DNA from: Bacillus sp. CGMCC 1.16541 | Lineage (GTDB): Bacteria > Bacillota > Bacilli > Bacillales > Bacillaceae_H | DNA length: 64,000 nt | NCBI RefSeq assembly: GCF_003184905.1 | Contig: NZ_QFRU01000004.1 | Span: 1-64,000, forward strand | Reading direction: 5' to 3' | The notes under the pieces: generated by a model | The model's input: only the letters and a program-made list of their open reading frames with translations | The model's database searches: none | Told to the model about the DNA's origin: nothing | Program-made: the position numbers and the translations under genes | In this document: piece by piece, positions 8,848-16,914 of the stretch | Numbering within the stretch: position 1 is the first letter of the stretch | How the letters are laid out: each line of letters starts with the position of its first letter

Positions 8848-9858
8848 TCAATTTGCTTTAATTAATAAGTAAATAAAGTACGGAGCTCCTAGCGCTGATA
8901 CAACAATGCCTACCGGGATTTCTGAAGGAGCTAATAAATTTCGACCAATTGTATCAGCTAACAGAAGTAGAAATGCACCAACTAAAGCAGTGGCAGGAAT
9001 CAGTACTTCATGTCTCGGCCCGACAATTCTCCGTGCTAAATGAGGAGCAACTAAACCAAGAAACGCAATGCCTCCACCTGCAGCTACACATGATCCTGCT
9101 AATGCTACTGCGTAAAATAACAGAACTCTTCTCTCTTTCTCTACTCTCACACCAAGCCCTGTTGCGAGCTGATCACCTAGATTCATCACATTTAAAAACC
9201 GTGCTTTATACAAAGTAAGAGGAAGAAACACGAAAATCCATGGTAACATTGCGAAGACAAACTTCCAATTCGTTCCCCATATACTTCCAGATAACCAAAT
9301 GGTCGCTTGCATAAAATCTCTTGGATTCATTTTTAATTGAAAGATAATCAATGCTGCTCCAAACGCCGCATTTACTCCAATACCAACTAAAATAAGCCGA
9401 ACAGGTGTCACACCACTTTTCCATGCTAGTAAATAAATAAGAAAAGCAGCTAAACATGCACCAATTAGCGCAAACAACGGTAACGTAAAAACAGACAATG
9501 TTCCTAATCCTGTCATCGAACCTTGGAACAGAAAGATAAAAATCACAACCGTTAATCCAGCACCTGCATTAATCCCTAAAATACCTGGGTCAGCCAATCC
9601 GTTTTGTGAAACAGCTTGTAAAATAGCACCTGAAACACCTAGTCCCGCTCCAATTAATAACGCAATGACCATACGTGGTAACCGAAATTCAAATAAAACT
9701 AAATGATCTCGATCCGTTCCAACCCCCATAAATGTTCGAATTACATCTAAAGGGGCGATACGAATAACACCTAAATTTAAACTAATAAAAAACGTAACAA
9801 CAATTAAACTGAAGATGATGACCATCTTCATCAGCGCTTTTCTGTTCAAGTTGTTCAT
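8848..9858 (-). CDS. Iron-siderophore ABC transporter permease (FecCD family), second gene
   Basis: A FecCD/BtuC-type membrane protein of 336 residues with about nine to ten hydrophobic segments. Family hallmarks are the GLGVSGAILQAVSQNGLADPGILGINAGAG region near residues 75-105 (shown here only in outline), the late GGGIAFLGLVAPHLARRIVGPRHEVLIP coupling helix region, and the C-terminal PVGIVVSALGAPYFIYLL. It overlaps the stop of the upstream permease by four bases (ATGA), indicating translational coupling and a heterodimeric channel. The next gene downstream is the ATPase. Substrate specificity cannot be read from the sequence. Confidence 0.93.
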   Translation of the reverse strand: MNNLNRKALMKMVIIFSLIVVTFFISLNLGVIRIAPLDVIRTFMGVGTDRDHLVLFEFRLPRMVIALLIGAGLGVSGAILQAVSQNGLADPGILGINAGAGLTVVIFIFLFQGSMTGLGTLSVFTLPLFALIGACLAAFLIYLLAWKSGVTPVRLILVGIGVNAAFGAALIIFQLKMNPRDFMQATIWLSGSIWGTNWKFVFAMLPWIFVFLPLTLYKARFLNVMNLGDQLATGLGVRVEKERRVLLFYAVALAGSCVAAGGGIAFLGLVAPHLARRIVGPRHEVLIPATALVGAFLLLLADTIGRNLLAPSEIPVGIVVSALGAPYFIYLLIKAN

Positions 9859-10955
9859 GATAACCCTCTCCCTTCTTTACGCGCTAAATAAAGAAAGAAA
9901 GGCACACCAATAATAGCAGTAACGGCTCCCACAGGAGTTTCAAATGGGGGGTTAATCATTCGTGCACCAATATCAGCCCATACTAATAAAAGTCCACCTA
10001 GCACCGCAGAACACGGAATAATCATTCGGTAGTCCACTCCGATCAAAAAGCGTGTAATATGAGGAATTACTAATCCGATAAATCCAACAGAACCTGCTAT
10101 AGATACAGCTGCTCCCGTTAGTAAAAGAACGACAACAGTTCCTAATATTTTTACGATAACCGTTCGTTGACCTAACCCTTTAGCCACATCTTCTCCTAGA
10201 CTTAAAATGGTAACAGAACGAGATAGAATAATGGCAAGTGCAATCCCTACTATCGCAACCGGTAATGCCAGCTTTACACTCATCCACTTTGTACCTGCTA
10301 ACCCACCTGCATACCAAAAACTAATATCTTGTGCCACTTGAAAGTGAATAGCAATTGCAGAAGAAAAAGAGCTTAATAGAGCTCCTACTGCTGCCCCAGC
10401 TAACGCAAGCTTAACGGGCGTCAGTCCTCCTTTTGAAAGTGCACCGATTGTGAAAACAAGGCCTGCACCGATTCCTGCTCCTACGAAAGACCATATCATT
10501 AATCCCACATAAGACGTTCCAGGAAAGAATGCAAAGGCCAATGCAATTGCAAAGGCTGAGCCATCCGTTACACCCATAATTGAAGGTGAAGCAAGTGGAT
10601 TACGAGTCATCCCTTGCATAATCGCTCCTGATATCGCTAAAAACGCTCCTACTAAAGCAGCTGTGATCGCACGAGGCATACGCAATTCTTGAATGATTTG
10701 GTGAGACGTAAACTCAGGATTAAAATAAAATACTCCTTGCCAGACTGTCATGAGATCAATATCAGCTGCTCCTACCGATATCGACGCTCCCATGCTTAAA
10801 AACAGTGCAACTAGTCCACCAATGAGCACGATTGAGGTAACCACTGGCCTTGATTTTATTTGATGTAATTCACTTTCCTCCATTTCTTTCATACGATCAG
10901 AAGTTTGGTTGATCTCTCTCATCTTTTCTAGCAACCTTCCTAAATTAGTTGACAT
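9855..10955 (-). CDS. Iron-siderophore ABC transporter permease (FecCD family), first gene
   Basis: This is the partner permease, 366 residues in the longest frame, with FecCD motifs (GAIMQGMTRNPLASPSIMGV; VGFIGLVIPHITRFLIG; closing PVGAVTAIIGVPFFLYL). The N terminus carries an unusual hydrophilic extension of about 40 residues, with many Glu, Met and Lys, before the first membrane segment. The ATG at 10955 directly abuts the Fur box at 10956-10970 and has no convincing ribosome site. An AGGAAGG at 10935-10941 favours the ATG at 10922 (355 residues), although its 12-base spacing is long. It heads the importer operon and overlaps the next permease by four bases. Confidence 0.9.
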   Translation of the reverse strand: MSTNLGRLLEKMREINQTSDRMKEMEESELHQIKSRPVVTSIVLIGGLVALFLSMGASISVGAADIDLMTVWQGVFYFNPEFTSHQIIQELRMPRAITAALVGAFLAISGAIMQGMTRNPLASPSIMGVTDGSAFAIALAFAFFPGTSYVGLMIWSFVGAGIGAGLVFTIGALSKGGLTPVKLALAGAAVGALLSSFSSAIAIHFQVAQDISFWYAGGLAGTKWMSVKLALPVAIVGIALAIILSRSVTILSLGEDVAKGLGQRTVIVKILGTVVVLLLTGAAVSIAGSVGFIGLVIPHITRFLIGVDYRMIIPCSAVLGGLLLVWADIGARMINPPFETPVGAVTAIIGVPFFLYLARKEGRGLS

Positions 10956-10970
10956 TGATAATCTTTATCA
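10956..10970. promoter_or_regulatory. Fur box before the importer operon
   Basis: TGATAATCTTTATCA matches the Fur consensus at 13 of 14 positions. It directly touches the first possible ATG of the permease gene, which suggests that translation starts further downstream. Confidence 0.85.
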
Positions 10971-11138
10971 ATTAAAAGGATAATATAGATTGCTGTCTTT
11001 CACAATACTAATCACTTCATTTTCATGATTTTTATTCATACGTCTCAAGTCTTATGTAAAAATAATGCTTACGTTCATTGTGGAAATATTGGATTTTATT
11101 TACAATTAAATCAGCCATTATAGAAAGTAGGTAATCCT

Positions 11139-11987
11139 ATGAAACGTATTTTCATTATTTTTTTCATGTTAATTGGGGGATTTCTTTTATACTCTACCCT
11201 TCCATCTCTGTCATTTTTACCGTTTGCTACTTCGGGAAAAGCGGCAGATGTAACAACCAAAATCGACTCTATTCATATGGAATTAACAAGTATCAAGACA
11301 ACCATTATTCCTGAAGAACGAGAAGATGTAAAAACAGACTTAAAAGGAAAAGGGAAAGTAGAGGTGACGAAACGTGGAGATACAATTACCATCAAATATA
11401 AACGAAAACCATTTGATTGGTTTTCTTCATTCGAACAATCTGAACTGCTCATTTACATCCCAGAAGATTATCATCGTGATATGAAGATTTCATTGGGATC
11501 TTGTGATGTCATCTTGTCCCCTAAAAAACCCTTTCACTTAAATAATTTTACGTTAAATGTTGGATCTGGTGATGTCCAACTGCAGAATGTATTGATGAAT
11601 CAATTCAAAGGAAATATTGCTTCAGGAGACGTGACGATGAAATCCATTACAACCGATGTAGGAAAATTTGATGTGAGTTCTGGTGAAGTGAATGTTCATC
11701 AGTATAAAGGAAGATTAGATGCCAATGTATCATCTGGGGCCTTTTTCGTACAAATGGATGAACTTGTTGATGCCATTGATGTAGATGTTAGCTCAGGTGA
11801 AGCCACCATCGACCTTCCTGATAATGCCGATTTTACACTTCGCGGCAATGTGAGTAGTGGTGATATAACCAATCATTTTCCTCTTGACGATTCGAAACAA
11901 GAGAAAAGAACAATTGAAGGAACACACGGATCTGGTAAACATTCTATTAAAGTTGATGTATCAAGTGGAGATTTGCAACTCCAATAA
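11139..11987 (+). CDS. DUF4097 beta-repeat membrane-anchored protein, LiaG-like
   Basis: An uncleaved N-terminal signal anchor (about residues 3-28) is followed by an extracytoplasmic region of repeated beta strands. The recurring element SSG(D/E)V or SSGD(I/L) appears at least six times between residues 150 and 280, the pattern of DUF4097 proteins such as LiaG of B. subtilis. In that species liaG belongs to the cell-envelope stress locus liaIHGFSR. None of the other lia genes is next to it here; it stands alone between the iron importer and a VOC protein. The role is unknown; surface location and an adhesive or scaffold-like repeat fold are the most that can be inferred. It reads opposite to the importer and has no Fur box facing it other than the divergent one at 10956. 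Confidence 0.75.
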   Translation: MKRIFIIFFMLIGGFLLYSTLPSLSFLPFATSGKAADVTTKIDSIHMELTSIKTTIIPEEREDVKTDLKGKGKVEVTKRGDTITIKYKRKPFDWFSSFEQSELLIYIPEDYHRDMKISLGSCDVILSPKKPFHLNNFTLNVGSGDVQLQNVLMNQFKGNIASGDVTMKSITTDVGKFDVSSGEVNVHQYKGRLDANVSSGAFFVQMDELVDAIDVDVSSGEATIDLPDNADFTLRGNVSSGDITNHFPLDDSKQEKRTIEGTHGSGKHSIKVDVSSGDLQLQ

Positions 11988-12081
11988 AAACAAGAACAAA
12001 CGTTCTTTACAATCACTTCACCCTTCATTATAATGGAAATATACAAAAATCTTTCATTAAAATGAAGCAGGATTGATACGA

Positions 12082-12495
12082 GTGAACTATCAAGCAACCC
12101 CTTATCTTACATTCGATGGAAATGCAAAAGAGGCTCTACACTATTACCAGGACGTATTTGAAGGTGAAATCTTAAACGTTCAAACATTTGGAGAAGCCAA
12201 CTTTCCAACTCCTCCAGAAGTCGACGAACACATTATGCATGCTCAATTTAAAAAAGACGTATTATTCTTCATGGTATCAGATGCATTTCTAAATCAGAAT
12301 GTAACAGTTGGGAATAATATCTCATTAGCACTGGAGTTAGGATCCGAAGAAGAAATTAAAAAGCTTTATAACCGTCTTTCTGCTCAAGGTACTGTCTTAA
12401 TGGAACTTCAAGATACATTTTGGGGTGCAAAATTTGCAAAAGTAACAGATAATTTTGGGGTTATTTGGGATTTAAATTACACAACGGGTTCATAG
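12082..12495 (+). CDS. VOC-superfamily protein, PhnB/glyoxalase-like
   Basis: A protein of about 137 residues with the two beta-alpha-beta-beta-beta modules of the vicinal oxygen chelate fold. The PhnB-like opening is PYLTFDGNAKEALHYYQDVF, with a HIMHAQF strand in the middle and the closing DNFGVIWDLNY. Such proteins include metal-dependent lyases, dioxygenases and drug-binding proteins; this subgroup has no settled reaction. GTG at 12082 is preferred, because AGGA ends 9 bases before it; the longer frame starts with TTG at 12073, which touches that site. The gene converges on the GNAT gene with a shared terminator between. No functional link to the iron genes is visible. Confidence 0.8.
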   Translation: MNYQATPYLTFDGNAKEALHYYQDVFEGEILNVQTFGEANFPTPPEVDEHIMHAQFKKDVLFFMVSDAFLNQNVTVGNNISLALELGSEEEIKKLYNRLSAQGTVLMELQDTFWGAKFAKVTDNFGVIWDLNYTTGS

Positions 12496-12540
12496 TACAA
12501 GACACTCTTTGCTACAAGCTCAAGATAAGCTGAATCGGCA

Positions 12541-12579
12541 AAAGACCACGATTACTCACTGTCAACAATCGTGGTCTTT
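12541..12579. terminator. Bidirectional terminator between VOC and GNAT genes
   Basis: An AAAGACCACGATT/AATCGTGGTCTTT stem lies between two converging genes. Confidence 0.85.
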
Positions 12580-12582
12580 CTA

Positions 12583-13257
12583 TCAGCTATTCCTTGTTAA
12601 AAATGGATTCTTCCATTCCATTAACAGAGCATAATCACGAGACTCTTCATCTTCTAAATAATTAGCTATCACTTTAACGGGTGTACGTCCGCACCGAAGT
12701 AAAAACGTGATAACCGGATCTTTTAATTGTCCTTTCATGACAGCATGTATATATTGCTCTGTTGTCATATTCCTTTCTTGCTTATGATAGCCTGGCATCC
12801 TCCCTCCACCTAGTAATCGTTCTACACCTCGCTGAACGACCACTTCGTACATTGACAACATCAGCCATTTACCAAGACCAAGCTTTCGATACGAAGGACA
12901 TACACTAATATCAACAACATACAACGCATTCCCATTGGGCTCATGATTGTTGATATACCCATTATCCGTGATGTCTTCCCATGAATGATTTGGATGATTC
13001 GGATCGAAGTTTACGAGTAATCCTGTCATCGAACCGACGATTTCTCCATTGATTTCGATACACAGTGCCCCTTCTGGAAATAGATTTACATGGTTTGCTA
13101 ACTGTTCTGTATTCCACCATAATTCAGGTGGAAACGGAGGTGGAAAGCTTTCTTGTTGAACCCTTATTAACGCTGAAAAATCTTCTTTCTCATAGTTACG
13201 TATGATTGCTGAGACCGGTTGATCGTCGTTAAACACAAATAATTCTTTTTGATACAC
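12583..13257 (-). CDS. GNAT-family N-acetyltransferase
   Basis: The GNAT fold is visible: an N-terminal strand AIIRNYEKEDFSALIRVQ, a central beta strand EINGEIVGSMTGL, and the acetyl-CoA loop in ALYVVDISVCPSYRKLGLGKWLM (R/Q-x-x-G-x-G/A variant). A C-terminal part of about 90 residues follows, with GGGRMPGYHK and RTPVKVIANYL, as in larger single-domain GNATs of Bacillus. GTG at 13257, behind GGGGGAGGGGACG, is the preferred start, giving 224 residues; the longest frame extends to 13344 but its extra 29 residues look non-coding. The substrate is unknown. It sits between the VOC gene and the asb terminator and is not obviously part of siderophore synthesis. Confidence 0.8.
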   Translation of the reverse strand: MYQKELFVFNDDQPVSAIIRNYEKEDFSALIRVQQESFPPPFPPELWWNTEQLANHVNLFPEGALCIEINGEIVGSMTGLLVNFDPNHPNHSWEDITDNGYINNHEPNGNALYVVDISVCPSYRKLGLGKWLMLSMYEVVVQRGVERLLGGGRMPGYHKQERNMTTEQYIHAVMKGQLKDPVITFLLRCGRTPVKVIANYLEDEESRDYALLMEWKNPFLTRNS

Positions 13258-13505
13258 CGTCCCCTCCCCCTTTCCTGCGTTAAAAAGACCCTTACACTTT
13301 CCATGTTTCGTAAAGCTCTTGTGACAATCTTGAAAGCATGTCACCAGAGTGTTTATATGTTCACGTCAACTGTTCACTCATGTCGTGGTCCATTTCCCCT
13401 TATTCTATTACCCTTTTTGTAAAAATTTACTACTTTTGTTGTCACTTGTTTCTGTTAGGAAAGAAAATAACGATCATGCAACGACTTAGACATTTCTTAT
13501 AAATA

Positions 13506-13550
13506 AAACCTCTTACTACACACATCGAAAGACGGTGTCATAAGAGGTTT
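13506..13550 (-). terminator. Terminator of the asb operon
   Basis: An AAAACCTCTTA/TAAGAGGTTTT stem with the T-run on the minus strand lies directly after the last asb gene. Confidence 0.85.
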
Positions 13551-13553
13551 TCG

Positions 13554-14387
13554 TTAAGATAGGTGAATATTCGTTGCATGTATGGTGCGATTTATTTGCT
13601 CTCTGTCGCTAGCTAACACTTCTTTCACGTTTGGACCAAACCATTCAAGAGATGCATCTATCTTCATAATTGGAGCAATGGATGATAGAAACGCATGGTA
13701 ATCAACGGCTCCATCAAATAACGGTACCATTCCTTCTCTTGAGCCTGCCGAAGCATACACATTTTGAGGTGCGAAAACAGATAAATCATCACGTGATGCA
13801 ACATTTTTTAAATGAAAGTGCGAAATAAACGGACGAAGCACTTGAGCTGCCTCGATTGGGTCAGCACCTGATTCCCACATGTGAAGAACATCAAAGTTTA
13901 CACGTAGAGCTGGATGATCGACTTCTTCTAAAAATTGCACCGTAGAAGAAAGTGTATCTGTTAACGTGTTAGGATGAATTTCTACAAGCACGTATTGACC
14001 TCTTTCATAAAGGTGCTCACAAATGAGACGAAGCTGATTCACAAGATACGTTCGTTCTTCTCGACCTGTTTCTCTACTTCCTTTTTGCCCAGCAAATGTG
14101 CGTATTTTGTTCGTTCCCCATCGCTGTGCAAGAGATGATAATGTTTGCACAGCATCGACCATCTCAAGTGATGATGCCTCTAACGGAAGATAATCACTCA
14201 GCATACTGACGTACAGCCCATATGATTGTAGCCACTCTGCATGATAGGAAAGGTCATCTGCTAAATGTTTCGCATGAATTCCCCAAAGTTCAATCCCTTG
14301 AAATTGTTGCTTTTTCGCCCATTGTGCTAGATGATCTAGTGAATGAAGATGATGACGAAATGAAATGGTACATATAGAAAGGTTCAT
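13554..14387 (-). CDS. asbF: 3-dehydroshikimate dehydratase, petrobactin pathway (AsbF)
   Basis: A TIM-barrel protein of the sugar isomerase/xylose isomerase-like family, 277 residues; AsbF of B. anthracis has about 280. It converts 3-dehydroshikimate to 3,4-dihydroxybenzoate, the catechol unit of petrobactin. Metal-site features fit the fold: LVEIHPNTLTDT (Glu), LRVNFDVLHMWES (Asp/His) and ISHFHLKNV (His). A CGGAGG site precedes the ATG. It is the last gene of a six-gene operon in the order asbA-B-C-D-E-F, identical to the B. anthracis operon, and is followed by a terminator. Expression should be iron-repressed through the Fur boxes before asbA. Confidence 0.93.
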   Translation of the reverse strand: MNLSICTISFRHHLHSLDHLAQWAKKQQFQGIELWGIHAKHLADDLSYHAEWLQSYGLYVSMLSDYLPLEASSLEMVDAVQTLSSLAQRWGTNKIRTFAGQKGSRETGREERTYLVNQLRLICEHLYERGQYVLVEIHPNTLTDTLSSTVQFLEEVDHPALRVNFDVLHMWESGADPIEAAQVLRPFISHFHLKNVASRDDLSVFAPQNVYASAGSREGMVPLFDGAVDYHAFLSSIAPIMKIDASLEWFGPNVKEVLASDREQINRTIHATNIHLS

Positions 14388-14411
14388 TGATTAATTCCTC
14401 CGTCTCTCGTT

Positions 14412-15395
14412 TCAATAGTAACTCGAAATCAGCACGCGCTGTTCCCGCTGCTGACACCACTCATCAAAACATTTCTGTAGTCCACGTTTAATCGTAAACT
14501 CTCGCTCATCTAGCTCATCTAACTTTTCATAAATTCCCTTTGCATCCTCAAGATTCCCGGTCAACGCAAGCTTCATGGCACGATATTGAACCGTTGTGTA
14601 ACCTTTTACGAGCAGTTCAATCTCGTCACACCATGCTTCAAAGTCATCTTCCTCATAACCAAGTAACTCCCAAAAGTACGCATAAGCATGCTCATACGCA
14701 TATTTTCGAATCGCAAGAACCGGTAGTTGTTTTAAGGCTGTTGTTAATTCAGATAATCGGTGTTTTTCATTACCTGTTGTATATTCTTTTACGATGAATC
14801 GAACAGCATCGGTCATTGGGTTTTCATGATGCTTTAAACATGTTTTAAAATAAGCTTCAATCGTCTCAGATGATGTTGGCGTAATATGATCAGCATCAAA
14901 ATAATAGCCACCTTTTACAGATGGTTCACGTATCGCACCTAAAATTTTATCTTTTGGTAAAACACCTTTCCAACGAAAATCAGGATCAAACATAAACCAT
15001 TCATCTTCTTTTTCTGTCGTATCTAACATGACATAATGTGGAAAAGGACGCTGATGAAACTTATTTTCTCGTTCTGGTAACATGGAAAGATCAATCATCA
15101 CCATCACATGGCGATAATTAGGCTTATTTTCAATTAGCTCAAGCATACGCTGTACGTTTTCCTCTTTAGACTGCTCTTCGTCGTACCATTGATGAAGCTG
15201 AATTCCATATAATAACTCATACCAATTCTTGAAAAAATCGTGATCAATTCGTTCGGAATGATAACTTAATACCGCCCCTTCAAGCACATCAAAATCTGCA
15301 TCCCATACGCCAAAGTAATACGGTCGATGATCCACATTTGACGCCTTTTTAATGACTTCACATACACAACTCACAAAACAATGTACTTTAATCAT
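14412..15395 (-). CDS. asbE: Petrobactin biosynthesis protein AsbE
   Basis: This has the same length (327 residues) and operon position as AsbE of the petrobactin pathway. AsbE acts with carrier protein AsbD to transfer the activated 3,4-dihydroxybenzoyl group onto the spermidine amine. The sequence resembles a papain-like or BtrH-type N-acyltransferase fold: an early cysteine in CFVSCVCEVIKK, and HYVMLDTTEKEDEWFMFDPDFRWKG in the middle. The start codon overlaps the asbD stop by four bases (ATGA), which implies translational coupling. The asbF start is 24 bases downstream. No truncation or frameshift is visible. The family is narrow, so the assignment rests mostly on context and overall resemblance. 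Confidence 0.9.
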   Translation of the reverse strand: MIKVHCFVSCVCEVIKKASNVDHRPYYFGVWDADFDVLEGAVLSYHSERIDHDFFKNWYELLYGIQLHQWYDEEQSKEENVQRMLELIENKPNYRHVMVMIDLSMLPERENKFHQRPFPHYVMLDTTEKEDEWFMFDPDFRWKGVLPKDKILGAIREPSVKGGYYFDADHITPTSSETIEAYFKTCLKHHENPMTDAVRFIVKEYTTGNEKHRLSELTTALKQLPVLAIRKYAYEHAYAYFWELLGYEEDDFEAWCDEIELLVKGYTTVQYRAMKLALTGNLEDAKGIYEKLDELDEREFTIKRGLQKCFDEWCQQREQRVLISSYY

Positions 15396-15658
15396 GCATG
15401 TTCCTCCGCTTTTTGAAGACGATCTAAAAAGTCAATTAATGTTCGAACAGTGTGAAGTTCTTTTGGCGAAAGTACTTCATCAGGAACACCAATCCCTAAG
15501 TCGAGCTCTACATGTAAAAGAAGTTGAAGAATCATAATAGAGTCCATGTACAAATCCTCATTTAAACGGGCACTCTCGTTAAATGAGGATAACGTTGGCA
15601 GTTCTAATTTATCTTTCATGATGTCATACACGCTTTGCAGTAATTGCTCTCTCGTCAT
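15392..15658 (-). CDS. asbD: Aryl carrier protein AsbD
   Basis: A small acyl-carrier-type protein of 88 residues. The phosphopantetheine attachment serine is Ser40 in LNEDLYMDSIMILQLLL. It receives 3,4-dihydroxybenzoate from the adenylating enzyme AsbC and presents it to AsbE. Four-base overlaps with asbC upstream and asbE downstream (both ATGA) suggest balanced, coupled translation. The length matches AsbD of B. anthracis (about 90). A phosphopantetheinyl transferase is needed to activate it; none is encoded in this window. Confidence 0.92.
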   Translation of the reverse strand: MTREQLLQSVYDIMKDKLELPTLSSFNESARLNEDLYMDSIMILQLLLHVELDLGIGVPDEVLSPKELHTVRTLIDFLDRLQKAEEHA

Positions 15659-16893
15659 ACTAGTATTCCTCCTAGTAACTTTCTGCTCACTTTTCCATTT
15701 GGTAATTTCGCAATTTCTTTCACTTGAACAAATTCAACTGGTACTTGGTGGGGTGACAATCGCCCTTTGCACCATTGTCTTAAGGCCTGTTCTTCTACCG
15801 CTTCACTTGCAACAAATTGTACGCATACACGCTCTCCTGCATAGACATCTTGTTTTTTGTAAACAACCGCTTCGTCTATTCTTGGCTCCGCCATTAGAAC
15901 ATGTTCGACTTCTTGAGGATATACATTTAACCCCGCTACATTAATGGTGTCATCCATCCGTGACACGAAACACAACGTCCCGTCCTCTTTCATGTAGCCT
16001 AAGTCCTTCGTCGAAATAACACGTGAAGATGTGCGAAGGATGATTTCCCCTGGTTGTTCCTTCTGTTTTCCTGCTTGTACCGTTACATGTGGCAGTGCAT
16101 ATCCCATTTCTTCAGGTGCTTCTACACGAGGATGAAACGCGACACAACCTGCCTCTGAGCATCCATACTGTTGAAACACATAATCGGATACTTCTTGTAA
16201 AAGTGACAACCAACTCGCAGGGATCACTGTTCCTGAAGTCATGACAGCATGTAATCGTTGTTCTTTAGGTAACAGACGTATCAGTGTATAAATAAGTGCT
16301 GGAGCTCCATATAGAATATGAACAGGCTGTTGAACTAATTTTTTGATCACATACTTAGGATTTAAATTTGTCACAACGACTGGTTCCGCCCCTCTTTCTA
16401 AGCAAGATAAGAACCCACTAATTAACCCATATGAATGAGTAACAGGACAAGCGATAATCGATGTCGCACCTTTATCGATGGGCCAAACGGATACATAACT
16501 TTCAAGCTCTTCTTCAATCGATTCCCATGATCGTTCGATGCATTTCGGATTCCCTGTTGTTCCAGAGCTCATTTGAACGAGTACACCTTCTCGATCATTT
16601 CTTGTTTGTGATAACTCGATTGGGAATTCAAGTGATTCAAAAAATAAAACGTGACTAGATGTTGCATTCGCAAAACGAAGTGCTGCTTCTTTCGGAGTTG
16701 CAGGGTGAATAGGAACAACTGAACCGCCTTTTTCTTTCATATACAAACAAAATGCTAGCCACTCAAATGTATTAGGAAGACAAACAGCGATTCGTTTATG
16801 TTCAACGTTTTGTAAAATAGCCATCTCTGCAAACTTCCTATGTTGCTTCTCTACATCTTTTCTCGTGTAGTACTGATCATTCACAAAAAACAT
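15655..16893 (-). CDS. asbC: 3,4-dihydroxybenzoate-AMP ligase AsbC
   Basis: An ANL-superfamily adenylating enzyme of 412 residues, the same as AsbC. The phosphate loop is MSSGTTGNPKCIERS (about 108-122). A second core motif is QQYGCSEAG, and the C-terminal hinge and lysine region includes MKEDGTLCFVSRMDDTINVAGLNVYPQEVE and closing LPNGKVSRKLL. The enzyme activates 3,4-dihydroxybenzoate and loads it on AsbD. It is shorter than typical 500-residue acyl-CoA ligases, as expected for this branch. Its start is 22 bases after the asbB stop, so it belongs to the same transcript. Confidence 0.92.
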   Translation of the reverse strand: MFFVNDQYYTRKDVEKQHRKFAEMAILQNVEHKRIAVCLPNTFEWLAFCLYMKEKGGSVVPIHPATPKEAALRFANATSSHVLFFESLEFPIELSQTRNDREGVLVQMSSGTTGNPKCIERSWESIEEELESYVSVWPIDKGATSIIACPVTHSYGLISGFLSCLERGAEPVVVTNLNPKYVIKKLVQQPVHILYGAPALIYTLIRLLPKEQRLHAVMTSGTVIPASWLSLLQEVSDYVFQQYGCSEAGCVAFHPRVEAPEEMGYALPHVTVQAGKQKEQPGEIILRTSSRVISTKDLGYMKEDGTLCFVSRMDDTINVAGLNVYPQEVEHVLMAEPRIDEAVVYKKQDVYAGERVCVQFVASEAVEEQALRQWCKGRLSPHQVPVEFVQVKEIAKLPNGKVSRKLLGGILV

Positions 16894-16914
16894 GATAACG
16901 ATCTCCTTTTTCTT

